From NCBI GenBank assembly GCA_030278955.1, contig JAOANR010000005.1, positions 6,918,874 to 6,982,873 of the forward strand: DNA of 64,000 bases. The letters are read 5' to 3'. The position numbers were made by a program, and so were the translations under genes. Shown here one piece after another: positions 24,806 through 34,517 of this stretch; position 1 is the first letter of the stretch, and every line of letters begins with the position of its first letter. The notes beneath the pieces were generated by a model. It saw only the letters and a program-made list of their open reading frames with translations. It was not told the DNA's origin and did not search any database. This stretch comes from Hygrophila difformis (Eukaryota > Streptophyta > Magnoliopsida > Lamiales > Acanthaceae).

Positions 24806-26189
24806 AAAATTGCTAGCTCATCGCAAAGCTGCAAAATTAAATATTAGTCCTACTTCACAAAACAAGAATAAAATATAATGTATGGTGAGTAGGGTCGTCT
24901 CCCAAGGGATGCACACAATGATTCAACATTCTGGTTATTTATAAATATATGTATAAATATATAACGGGGGGATTTTGGATTCACCTAATTCTAACATAAA
25001 GAAACAAAATCAAGAAAATAATAAATTGTAGACAAAGTTCCAAACTTCAAATATGCAAGAGATCAACCTTTGGAATGAATATTCATTTAGGATATGGAAT
25101 TTGCTCATCAGCTGAAATCAACATTCATTGGTTCATATGGATAAATTGGTTATAGTTGATCTACACGCGTTCACAACCAACTTTTTCTTACCTATTCGTT
25201 AGCCAAGGTACGACCGTTAGCTAATTCCCTAATCGAATGAGAACCCTAGGTACGGCCATAGGAATTACATATTCAACAGCATTAAAAACCAGAAAAGCCC
25301 AATTTAATTTAACATCAATCCTACGAGGTGATGTTCAAAATTGATTATAATCTCCCACTAGAGCGTTTACTCTTGCTTGCTACTCTAATTAAAACTCGAC
25401 ACAATTACGGATGATGAATTTCAATATAGCAATGAATTCCTAAATTAATATCTGGCCACAATACCAATTCAAGAATTCTAAACTTGCAAATAGAGAAATT
25501 AGAAATATCCATTACCAATAAACGATTCAATTCAAAACAATACCATAGTTTCACAAATTCATATCCCAAAATCTATTCAAACCAAATCTAGAAAATTAAT
25601 CTACTCACAATCCATGAAAATCCCAACAAATTGCATCAAATTCAACATATCAAAACAACTCAGAAAATTGGCAGAATTCACCAAGAAAGAAGACTCCAAT
25701 CTTGAAGAATCGATGTCTGGCTCGAAACTGAAGAACTCCCAGGACTTCTGCCTCTAATACATCACTGTTGCTGCTCCAGAACAGGCACTGCTGCTGTGCT
25801 CGTTTGGCCTTGCTGCTGTCCGGAAAAATGTCCAGAAATTTGCTGCTTGGCTGCTCCAAAATCACTGTTGTTGTTGTCCCAAATTTCCTCTGATGCCGGA
25901 TGGAATTAAGTGTTGAAGATATATGAGAATTTGTGAAAATTCTTGCTGGAAAGAATAACAGGAAATTGGAGTATGAAATCTGAAAATCTGGAAATCTGCG
26001 TGTGTCCCCTTGTAGTAGCAACCATTCTTCCAATATATAGACCAAATTCTCGAGCAGCTACCCTTCCAACGTGGTTTCTCCATTACCTCCAAAATCAGGT
26101 CCTCAAAGATCGTGCTTCTCCTCTTCAATCTGTTGAAACTTGTGTCTTGCTCTCCAATTAATAAAATTCAGATCCCCTTTGCCAAATAA

Positions 26190-27896
26190 CAATTCAAATT
26201 CTCTGGGGCGAAATTCTCTCTACTATAGAATGCTCTGATAGCTCCGCTCCATCCAACCTACCTCCGCCTAACCCTCCCAACTCTCCGGCGCCGTTTGTCT
26301 TTGCAGGAGGATCATTCCGCGACAAGGTTCTAGAAGGACGAAGTGCGGCTCCTAGGCCACTCAGTGAGGATGCCGTTGCAGCCAACCTGGTGACACTCGA
26401 TTTTTTGGAAGGCAACCGCCTTAAACCACGCATTACGATCGACCCTCGAGTCCATGAACGCCTTTGCAAACCATTTGAAGATGGCCTCATCATCTCCCTC
26501 TTGGGAAAGAGAGTGGGGTATGTTGCTTTGAAGGAGAGACTCTCCAAACTTTAGGCGATCCAAGACCGATTTGAGATGATCGACATGAACGCCGGATATT
26601 TCCTCGTCAAGTTTGATAAGCTAGCTGATAGGATGATGGTGCTGCAAGACGGACCGTGGGTTCTCTTCGATAGCTACCTCACGGTTTGCCCATGGAGGCC
26701 CAACTTCATAGCGGATGAAGAAAAACCAAAGAAGACAGTGGTGTGGGCGCGATTTCCAGGGCTTTGTCTGGAATTCTTCGATGAAATGATGGTCACGAAA
26801 ATGGCTTCGGCACTAGGGAAACCGGTGAGAGTTGATGCGATGACTAAGGGTGTCAACCAAGGAAGGTTTGCAAGGGTTTGTGTGGAAATAGATTTAAACT
26901 TACCGGTTGTCACAAGTGTATTGATTGGAGATAGGTGGCACAAGGTTGCCTATGAAGGACTTCAACTACTTTGTACGCGCTGCCAGTGCTATGGTCATTC
27001 AAGCAAGGCTTGCTCTCAGACGCCGGCGATGGCGGTAGAAGCTCTGCCGGTGGACTTTGTGGCTCGCAGTACCCCTAATCAGGGAGAAGGAACAGACAAA
27101 AGAAACTTTTCAGAGGGGGAAAACTCAGATGCTATTTTGGGGAAGGAAGATAAATTGTCGAGTCCGAGGAAGGATGAGGACAGTGTTGGTGATACTAAAA
27201 TGGAGAGTGAGGACAATGGAGATGAAAGTCAAACTGGTGAGGCAGTACCCTTCACTCAAAAGGCAAGTCACGAGCTTACCTATGGGACTGTGGCAGTGGT
27301 GGAATTCCCTGTTGGGACTTTGCAAGGCCCTCCTCAACCTTATGCAGGGGAGTGGATAAAGGTTATAAAGAAGAAGAGACTTGGGCCGAAAAAAATAACA
27401 GGTTGGGGGAATTTTGCCATTGGGCCATTAATGCAGGGTAGTGGGCTGAAAGGGAATGGACCGTTGGGGAAAGTCAAAATCGATAAAGGCCTGGCTAGGC
27501 CACTCCATGTATTAACCAATACCGTTGGGAAGAGGGGCTGGCCCAATTTAATTGGGAAAGGGCAATTGGTGCAAGGCACAGCACACAAACAGGAAGCAAT
27601 GCCGTCTGTTGGGGAAGAAAAAGCAAACTCCAAAAGGCAACGTTCAACAGCTCTCTTAGCGGAACCTAGGAATGATGAAGGCAAAGAGGAAGTAAAGGGA
27701 CACGAGGAGCCCCAGGATGGGGACAGCGAGATGGCTACTGCATAGCCTATTTTCTAGTTTTATGTTTGTTATATTTTCTTGTATTTTGTTGTTTTCGTGT
27801 CTTCCTCAGTGTTGCTTTCTTTTTGTTTCCTTCTTTTATAATTTTGTGTGGTTGTTGTGTTTTCTCTGGCCATTGAATTGGCTTACCAAAAAAAAA
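26190..27896 (+). mobile_element. ORF1-only L1-type LINE (LINE-2) in LTR of element B
   Basis: Inserted between GCCAAATAA and AATAATGTCC of the LTR; the other LTR carries the uninterrupted site (13819-13831). The insert has a LINE ORF1, about 140 bp of 3' UTR and an A-run at 27888-27896 preceded by GGCTTACC, much as in LINE-1. ORF2 is entirely absent. It lacks an initiation codon for ORF1, so it is also 5'-truncated. A duplicated AAATAA is compatible with a target duplication but is too short and A-rich to prove it. Confidence 0.85.
26222..27745 (+). pseudogene. LINE ORF1 (DUF4283 plus zinc knuckle), one nonsense codon
   Basis: The open frame runs from about 26222 through FRDKVLEG, DGLIISLLGKRVGY and LKERLSKL. 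A TAG at 26552-26554 stands where related ORF1 proteins carry tryptophan. It continues FLVKFDKLADRMMVLQDGPW, WARFPGLCLEFFD, GRFARVCVEIDL and a zinc knuckle CTRCQCYGHSSKAC, then a hydrophilic tail to the stop at 27745. This is the DUF4283/zf-CCHC_4 layout of plant L1 ORF1, an RNA-binding chaperone of the LINE particle. The frame is otherwise open over about 500 codons, so this copy is fairly young. Confidence 0.85.
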
Positions 27897-28167
27897 TAAT
27901 GTCCAAACTCTTCAAATTTTCAATTTAATACCCAAGGACCTTTCTGCAATTTTTAATACTTCTCACATGTGCTCCACAGCTGCGAACCGGACCTTAGGCG
28001 TGGGTACACCTAACACTTCAAAATGGGCTATCAAAGGTTGAAAATGTACACCTTTCCTACAATTTCACAATTCACTAATTTAATCAAATACAAGTCATTT
28101 TTATCAATATTCACAAGAATTTAAGTTGACATATGTATAAAAATATCACCAAATAAATCATATATCA

Positions 28168-28735
28168 ATTCCTCCTACACTTGGCGAACTCGCACACACA
28201 CACACCCAGCCGGTGGATTGCCGAGAGTCTGGATCCCACTAGAATATGGCGGTGGTATAATCTTGCAATGGCCCATGCTGCTACACCTACACCCGGAGCC
28301 TCCTTCTCGCAGTTTGATTTCCCTTTTGTTTCATGGTGTTTCTCTATTTCTGCTTCTTTTTTAGGTTTCGTTTGATTTAGTACGATTAGTGTTTCGAATT
28401 TGTGGTTTAATATTCATGTACGAATTGTTGTTTTGTGTTGATGTTAAGGGATTGGGATTTTGGGTTATTCGCCTTTCTGTTTGGAATTTGATTTGTTAAT
28501 GAGTTTGATGAATCTATTGTGTAGTAGATGAAATTACGGTAAAAAAAAAAAAAAAGTGAGTGGTTTGGTGGATTTTCTGATGCTCTCTTTTTTATGCTTC
28601 ACACCTCAGTTAAAATGGAGCTGCAATGATATCTTACTGTTCTCTTTTATTCTTCAGCTGTACCAAACGTTACGGTGTGTTAGAGTGTATGGGGTACAGT
28701 ATTAATATTCTACATTAAAATAATGCTATTCTAGG
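28168..28735 (+). other. Possible 5' exon and T-rich intron, unidentified
   Basis: Just right of element B, 28181-28320 has a CA repeat and an ATG-containing segment (MAHAATPTPGASFSQ at about 28269) that ends at a possible GT donor. A T-rich stretch follows that looks like a plant first intron. No homology recognised. It could equally be chance. Confidence 0.2.
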
Positions 28736-29277
28736 TAGGACTGGGGAAAAATACCGAATATACCGTATACCGCACATACCGTACCGAAAAAATACCGAGA
28801 ATACCGAAATTTTTGGTATACCGTAATTTTCGGTACGGCATGATACCGTACCGTAAGATTTCGGTACGGTAACGGTATAAATTTTTTGATACCGCGGTAT
28901 ACCGTTACCGTCCCTAACTTCGTTATATACCGCGGTATCGGTATGTCGGTATGTACCGATTATTCGGTATGTCGGTATATATCACGATACTGGAATACCG
29001 GTATGTTGGTATGTAACAAAAGTTCGGTATGCCAGTATATACCGCAATACCGATATGTAGGTATGTAATGAATGTTCAGTATGTCGTTATATACCGACAT
29101 ATCGGTATCGCGGTATATATACTGAACTTACCGGAATGTTGGTATGGCAACGGTATGGAAATATTTCATATCGAAATGTTCGGTACGGCAGCGATATGAA
29201 ATTTTTCATACCGTAAAGTTTGGTACGGTATACGGTACGGCGAAATTTTTTCGGTATACTTTACCGACCCACCCCTA
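28736..29277. mobile_element. hAT-type MITE built of CGGTA/TACCG repeats
   Basis: Ends are TAGGACTGGGG and CCCACCCCTA, inverted relative to each other. They are flanked by an 8-bp target duplication with one mismatch (ATTCTAGG 28728-28735, ATCCTAGG 29278-29285), the hAT signature. Nearly the whole 542 bp consists of CGGTATACCG-like repeats in both orientations. No transposase is encoded; short open frames are repeat translations. Confidence 0.82.
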
Positions 29278-29878
29278 ATCCTAGGCATGATGTTTTTCAA
29301 GAGATGTAAGGTATTATTTTAATGAGTGATTACATAGTGGATGGGTGGGTTTATGGTGTATTAATTTTTATTTATTCTTTTTTTCCTTGTTCATCTCACA
29401 ATTAGTATTAAATATTATCTTTATAGATTATCTAATAATATATTAATTACTTTTTATTATTTAATTATTATTTTAAAATATCATTTATTAATATTTTAAT
29501 TATTTTTTATTTAATTATTTTAATTTATTATTTATTCATAAATTAGAATTTTGATTTGTTACAAGTTTATTCTTTTGGGATTTCCCAAAGTGTCGAACTA
29601 GGAGATAGACGAGTACAATTCTTTTTCTTCGATATATAAGATATCAGCATATTATGACTTCTGACCTTCTATTCTTACCTTAGTCGATATAAGGTTACGC
29701 CTTAAACTCGTAAGAGCACAATCTACATGATATCATTTACCATCTTTTAACAGCTAAGCATAGTAAATTGGACACTACAGAGGATTTTGTAGGATATGGA
29801 TATTTGGAACCTAACATACTCTTATTAGATGACAAGTGACTCCTATTTCATATGTTGTTATTATTATTATTGTTGTTG

Positions 29879-29911
<33 letters not shown>

Positions 29912-30112
29912 GGAGCATATATATATATACTAAAGCTGTTAACGCGCTCTACGCCGCGCTGAGTGATGTGATCATATTGTGAATTCTATAATCGATTTTT
30001 GTAATAGAAATTGTGTCGAATGGAATAGTACAATTACAAAATGAATCCACAATACTGATCAAAAGGAGCTGTTAAGATGAAGGGAATTACATTATATTTG
30101 AATACCAATTTA
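29278..30112. other. AT-rich DNA with TTA/TTG microsatellite
   Basis: Nothing coding recognised. A TTR trinucleotide run lies at 29855-29911, and 29400-29540 is almost pure A/T. Confidence 0.6.
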
Positions 30113-30646
30113 CTAACCAACAGGGTCAAAGAGATCTTTCTTTGCGTGTGTTGCTGCACGAAGAATAAGGTAGCTGTGTGGTAAACTGGAAAGGAGGATG
30201 AAATCATGCATGCGGAACTTGTTATTAGTGAAGAATATAAAGCGAAATGAATTTTTTAGGCCATTACAAGGCACCATTTCCACATTTGGGCCATTATGAA
30301 ATCAATTTCCAATTTTAGGTCATTAGAAACCATCTTTGACCAAATTAATGCCATTTAGACTATTGTGACTTTTTCAAACTTCAATTAACCCTAACAACTT
30401 TTACTTTATTTCATTTTGACCCCAGATTTTAGTTTCTTCATTATCATTAGTCCAATATCAGCCCATCATGCTTCCGATAATTAAATTAAGCACTAAACTT
30501 CATACCTTGGCTTTGACCGCCTTGCTGCCGGGTTTCCTAAGCTCCGGGATTTTACGGACTTCCTCCAACCACGCAGCCGCGACCGATGGTTCACCGATTC
30601 TTGGCTCCTTCAGCAACAAACAGCACAGTCCTATTTCGTTTCCTAC
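30113..30646 (-). CDS. Last two exons of an unidentified cellular gene (partial)
   Basis: Two minus-strand segments read as exons of one gene. The first, 30506-30646 (47 codons), follows an AG acceptor, reads …LKEPRIGEPSVAAAWLEEV… and ends AAG before a GTATG donor. The second, 30113-30217, follows an AG acceptor, reads …FILLSSLPHSYLILRAATHA… and ends in DLFDPVG and a TAG stop. Both junctions are phase 0 across a 288-bp intron. I do not recognise the family. Upstream exons are not seen: the pararetrovirus lies directly upstream on the same strand. Composition and splice consistency support a real gene remnant, but homology is unchecked. Confidence 0.42.
30259..30428 (+). repeat. Left arm of inverted repeat around the pararetrovirus
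   Basis: Aligns with the complement of 37846-38006 in the same order: GGCCATTACAAGG, GGCCATTAT, ATTTCCA, GG(T/C)CATTA, CAACTTTT and ACCCCA. The tract has a loose 30-bp periodicity of GGYCATTA units. Similarity is clear but diverged. Confidence 0.65.
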
Positions 30647-30929
30647 CTTAGGACGTATCAAGATATGAATAAAGGGTTTTAATTATATTATCGGGATATT
30701 TGGGATATTTGGAAGCCTGGATTTTACTGAAGAAATACTAAAAATATTATTTAAACATAATTTTCCCTAACGGAGAAGACAGACACTTAGTTCCTCATGG
30801 AGGATACAAGACTCTTGGGGGAATACCCCATACTTTTACAGACTCGAAAGGAAATATGCAGAAAGAGAAATATTACAAATACTTTGAAGAGTTGGGAGGA
30901 ATTTTCGATGCCTTCCATCTGCTTCAAAC

Positions 30930-31012
30930 TCCTTTATTTATAGGCGCCCGTGGACTTCAGCCCCAGATTCCAATCTTCCTCTAAATCCTTGTGACGTCAC
31001 TGCGTTCGTCAC
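30930..31012 (-). promoter_or_regulatory. Pregenomic RNA promoter of the pararetrovirus
   Basis: On the minus strand a TATA box CTATAAATAAA (30933-30943) lies about 50 nt downstream of GTGACGAACGCAGTGACGTC (about 30992-31012). The latter is a pair of TGACG motifs like the as-1 element of caulimovirus 35S promoters. It follows the last ORF, as in caulimovirids. Transcription would start near 30905 and run leftward. Confidence 0.7.
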
Positions 31013-31192
31013 TTGGCCTTAATTTCCACCGGCTACATTATTGTCCTTTTTTGAATTATTGCGTTAGGTGGCTTATTGTCAACTTTCCACCTTCTCTTGT
31101 CGGCCACTTTCTGCCCGCTACTCTGCCCTTCTTTGTCGGCTTTTAATTATGAGTGTTGCCGACACCTCTTTTTCTTTTACATCCAGCTAATC

Positions 31193-32485
31193 TTACTTTG
31201 CCTTGTGAAAGTTTTTTGGACGTTTCTTCCCTTTGTCCTGTTCGGGTCCGGATTTTTTCTGGGTTACCCGGATCTTTGTACCGAATAGAGGTTTCTCCTG
31301 TTCTGCACAATATGGGCATATGTGGTTATCCCATTGGCCAACATGCATCATGTTGCATGCCTTTTTTCTGGTAGACTCGGTTGCTGGCAACTTATTTTCC
31401 CAGATGAGTAACCTCTTCTTTTCGAATGAGATTTCCGCAAACTCTGTGCTTTTCCCTGTTAAAGAATTAACCAGGAATGATCCATTTAAATTGTTTGAGA
31501 ATATTTTAAACGGATATTTAACCTTTTCCATCTCGGTGAGACAGACCCAGAATCCCCATGCTCGTCGGGTGAAGATTTCATCTTCGCTGATTGAAGATAC
31601 CAATGGTGCCTCCTCATCCATAGACTTAACTCTGTTGAAGGCAATCATATCAGGTCTCTGTAATTTAATAAATTGAAAGACCGGATAAGAACCTTTTCCG
31701 ACTATCTCTGGTGCCGCTGAAATGAACTTAAGCTCCAGAATATCTCCTCTTTGCAGGTGCGGGTTGTTCTGCCATGATTCGTGCACCGCACTACTTATCC
31801 ATCCCGGAAGTTTTTCGATTTCCGGAAACGCTGGTGATGTAGTATGAACAGATGCTAATGCTCCAAAGTCATACCACTTTCGAACCTCTTCTGATTTCGA
31901 TCCTTCAAGCATCCATACCCTGTTGTATCTTCCGGATGTCTCGATTACTGTTTTGCTAGGGTTAATTCCCTTTTTGGAAACCAGTTGTTCCCATTTTCCT
32001 TGGTAGTCCAGCCAAGCAGTAGATAGGACCTTCTCGTCTAAATTAACCTTAGAGGTGCCTGTCATTGGCCTAAGGTTAATTTCTTCCTCTTTTACCCCAG
32101 AGGCAGTGGGTTGACTTGAACTTTCGGAAATGTGACTTTCCTCTTGCTCAACATTTTTGTCGGTATCCGACAATGGTTCCTTTGAAGCAGTGCTTGAATC
32201 TGCTTCTTCATATGTGACCACCTTAGCTTTTTGGGCACATTTCTCTTTGTTTACCAGGTAAGCTGACGCTTTCCTGATTGGCTCTGATACTGTTTCCCAT
32301 AGTGCTGTCATTGCTATATGGGAGGTTCGTATATTGTTGCGGACCATGTCCACATCGCTCTGTTGTATTTGGCCAGCTGCTCGTGCATTGATCTCGAGCT
32401 GTCCAAAATGCTTCGATAGCTCCTCTAGGTTTTCTCTGAGGTGCCTGAATCTCGTAATGATGGAATCAGCTTCAAATGCTTCCAT
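31193..32485 (-). CDS. Transactivator/viroplasmin-like protein of pararetrovirus
   Basis: 430 codons, open throughout, starting 14 nt inside the end of the polymerase ORF. Position after the polymerase and before the promoter is that of the translational transactivator/inclusion-body protein (ORF VI class), which promotes reinitiation on polycistronic viral RNA and forms viroplasms. Visible features are a helical N-terminal region, an acidic serine-rich middle, a conserved globular centre, and a C-terminal Cys/His cluster (C…H…H-x-C-x2-C) before a very basic tail. The assignment rests on position and general make-up; direct sequence similarity to known transactivators was not tested. Confidence 0.68.
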   Translation of the reverse strand: MEAFEADSIITRFRHLRENLEELSKHFGQLEINARAAGQIQQSDVDMVRNNIRTSHIAMTALWETVSEPIRKASAYLVNKEKCAQKAKVVTYEEADSSTASKEPLSDTDKNVEQEESHISESSSQPTASGVKEEEINLRPMTGTSKVNLDEKVLSTAWLDYQGKWEQLVSKKGINPSKTVIETSGRYNRVWMLEGSKSEEVRKWYDFGALASVHTTSPAFPEIEKLPGWISSAVHESWQNNPHLQRGDILELKFISAAPEIVGKGSYPVFQFIKLQRPDMIAFNRVKSMDEEAPLVSSISEDEIFTRRAWGFWVCLTEMEKVKYPFKIFSNNLNGSFLVNSLTGKSTEFAEISFEKKRLLIWENKLPATESTRKKACNMMHVGQWDNHICPYCAEQEKPLFGTKIRVTQKKSGPEQDKGKKRPKNFHKAK

Positions 32486-34517
32486 CTCTCGTCAAGAAAT
32501 CTGCAAGAACATTTTCATGAGATTTTATAACATCAATATCATAAGTATAATATTGACATTCAGCTTGCCATCTGATAATACGAGCTTTTTCAATTTTTGA
32601 TTCAAGTTTATTTTTTTTAAAAGCCCTAACATTAGTATTATCAACTTTTAATACAAATTTCTTTGCAAGTAAGAATAAAGGCCATTTTTTAAATGTTTTC
32701 CATACTGCAAAAAATTCCTTCTCGTTAATATGCCAAAGTTTGGCTTGTTGTTCAGTGAACAACCCTCCTGTGTATCTACAAGGTTCTTGACCCGTAGTTG
32801 TTTTTCTCATGAGCACTCCTGCCCATCGAAAATCATTGGCGTCTGTGTAGACTACCAGCTCATCCTCATCCTGAGGTATCGCGAGTTTTGGCAAGCTATT
32901 GCAGACTTGCTTTAGTTCACGAATTCTCTTGGTATGGATTTCTTTCCATTTCCATCTAGAGCTTTCAGTCTCTTTCAGGAGTGGTCTAAAATCCTTTCTA
33001 TATTTTGCAAGGTCTTTAATAAACATACCCGCAAAATTTACAACTCCTAAGAAACTCTGAAGTTGCTTCTTGTCTTTTAATATATCAGGAAAATTGCGGA
33101 TTTTCTCCACAATGTGTTCCTGTAACTCTATTCCTGCTTCATCAATTTGAACTCCTAAGAATTCAATTTTGTTAGCAGCGATAGTGGCCTTTTTTTCAAA
33201 GAGAACTAGACCTTCCCTGTGACATGCATCAGAAAATATTTCAAGATGTTTAATATGCTCTTTAATATTTCGAGATGCAATCAGAATGTCATCTATGTAG
33301 ACGAACATAAACTCTAGATAATCCTTGAATAGATTATCCATCTTTCTTTGGAATATCTGAGGGGCATTAGAAAGCCCCATTGGCATAACGTTCCAAATAT
33401 ATTGCCCTTGTGGGGTGGAGAATGCTGTGAATTTCTTCGACTCATTCTCCATCTTAATCTGATAGAAACCAGATTTGCAATCAAATTTAGAAAACACTTT
33501 AGCACCTTTGATGCAATCAATTAAGTGTTCTCTACTCGGAATGTAATAACCATCAAACTGTCTTATTTTGTTAATACCTTGATAGTTTATTACCAACCTG
33601 GGTTTACCTCTCTTTATTTCACCGTGGTTTCTTACCAAGAATCCAGGGCTACTATAAGCTGAGACTCCAGGCTCGATGAGTTTAAGATCAATATGTTCCT
33701 TGATAATTTGCTGCATATCTTTCTTTTCCTGCATATTCATTAAGATGGGTTTGTATCGAACATACTCATATTTATATTGTTCTTTTACCTGTAGAGTAGC
33801 TTCGATCTTGTTTTTATCCCACCATGCCAGAGGATCCTCGTTAAAGTTTCTCTGGATAAGTCTTTTGACATTTTCGAGGGACAATTTAGTTTCCCCATCA
33901 ATGTCTAATGACTTCATTTCTTGCATTGCTTCTTTGAGGTTTATAATTTCCTCAATAGAAGCTTCATCAAATCCTTGATGTCTAAAAGACAACAAAGCCT
34001 TACCAAACTTTCTTTTATCCTGCATTTTTGGATGGGTTAGTTTGGCATCATTATCACCACGTTTGCTGCGAAATAATATAGGCATTAACCTGTTGAATGT
34101 CTTTTCCCTGCGCAACACCTGTATCTCATTTCCACAACTTGTGGTAAATATTAACAAATTTCTTTTGTTATCTTGAACATATTTCGTAAAGGATTGTATA
34201 AAATTATTCCCTAACAAAATATCCGCTCCTGTGTCATGAAAGTAAATAGGAGGCGTTTTTACCTTATACCAAGGTGTACCAAAAGCTCCTCCAATCATGA
34301 TATTGGCTTGTCGAATACCCTTATTTAGTACTAAGATTTTTTGGGAAAAATCTCTTCCTGCAATAATGGGTAATGATTCCATAGCTTCGCTAGGGAAAAC
34401 TCCTGGTTTTGCCGTGCAAATACCTGATCCTGAATCAATATAAGCTGCGAAATATTCTGACTTATATTCTTCATATATTATCCCTACTGAGATATAAATG
34501 GAGAATGGACTTGTCAT
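32472..34517 (-). CDS. Pararetrovirus protease-reverse transcriptase-RNase H
   Basis: 681 codons, open throughout. The start overlaps the movement protein stop (ATGA at 34514-34517). Domains in order: aspartic protease with DSGSG at residues 28-32 and a second-half motif ILLGNNF; reverse transcriptase with a KFDCKSGFYQI block, MPMGLSNAPQIFQ, and catalytic YIDD at about residues 407-410 (33288-33299); RNase H starting at VVYTDAN near residue 556. There is no integrase, as expected for a pararetrovirus. All catalytic motifs inspected are intact. It would copy pregenomic RNA into DNA in virions or cytoplasmic inclusions. Confidence 0.93.
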   Translation of the reverse strand: MTSPFSIYISVGIIYEEYKSEYFAAYIDSGSGICTAKPGVFPSEAMESLPIIAGRDFSQKILVLNKGIRQANIMIGGAFGTPWYKVKTPPIYFHDTGADILLGNNFIQSFTKYVQDNKRNLLIFTTSCGNEIQVLRREKTFNRLMPILFRSKRGDNDAKLTHPKMQDKRKFGKALLSFRHQGFDEASIEEIINLKEAMQEMKSLDIDGETKLSLENVKRLIQRNFNEDPLAWWDKNKIEATLQVKEQYKYEYVRYKPILMNMQEKKDMQQIIKEHIDLKLIEPGVSAYSSPGFLVRNHGEIKRGKPRLVINYQGINKIRQFDGYYIPSREHLIDCIKGAKVFSKFDCKSGFYQIKMENESKKFTAFSTPQGQYIWNVMPMGLSNAPQIFQRKMDNLFKDYLEFMFVYIDDILIASRNIKEHIKHLEIFSDACHREGLVLFEKKATIAANKIEFLGVQIDEAGIELQEHIVEKIRNFPDILKDKKQLQSFLGVVNFAGMFIKDLAKYRKDFRPLLKETESSRWKWKEIHTKRIRELKQVCNSLPKLAIPQDEDELVVYTDANDFRWAGVLMRKTTTGQEPCRYTGGLFTEQQAKLWHINEKEFFAVWKTFKKWPLFLLAKKFVLKVDNTNVRAFKKNKLESKIEKARIIRWQAECQYYTYDIDVIKSHENVLADFLTRDGSI

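Larger units (their letters stand above)
12445..28167 (-). mobile_element. Athila-like gag-protease element B, lacking RT and integrase
   Basis: Two LTRs begin identically (TGCTAGCTC(G/A)TCGCAAAGC) and end in CATATATCA. Minus-strand order is 5' LTR (24811-28167), perfect tRNA-Asp primer site, gag, protease, a non-coding stretch with a possible ORF remnant, polypurine tract, 3' LTR (12445-18961). No reverse transcriptase, RNase H or integrase is visible, so B would depend on a helper. Without later insertions each LTR is about 1.65 kb. Flanking 5-mers (ATTAT and ATTCC) do not match, so a target duplication is not confirmed. The solo LTR and LINE-2 each sit in one of its LTRs and are younger. 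Confidence 0.85.
24811..28167 (-). repeat. 5' LTR of element B, split by LINE-2
   Basis: LTR sequence runs 24811-26189 and resumes at about 27897-28167. Removing the LINE leaves about 1.65 kb, equal to the left LTR without its nested insertion. The two LTRs are closely similar by eye, with scattered substitutions. Confidence 0.88.

Noticed and set aside
26194..26547. 117-codon minus-strand open frame
   Set aside because: Shadow of LINE ORF1, which reads on the plus strand with clear homology.
12440..28172. Target duplication for element B
   Set aside because: The flanking 5-mers ATTAT and ATTCC differ, so it was not claimed; the element is supported by its LTR pair and primer site instead.
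28886..29068. Small repetitive open frame with YRY-type repeats
   Set aside because: Translation of CGGTA repeats of the hAT MITE.
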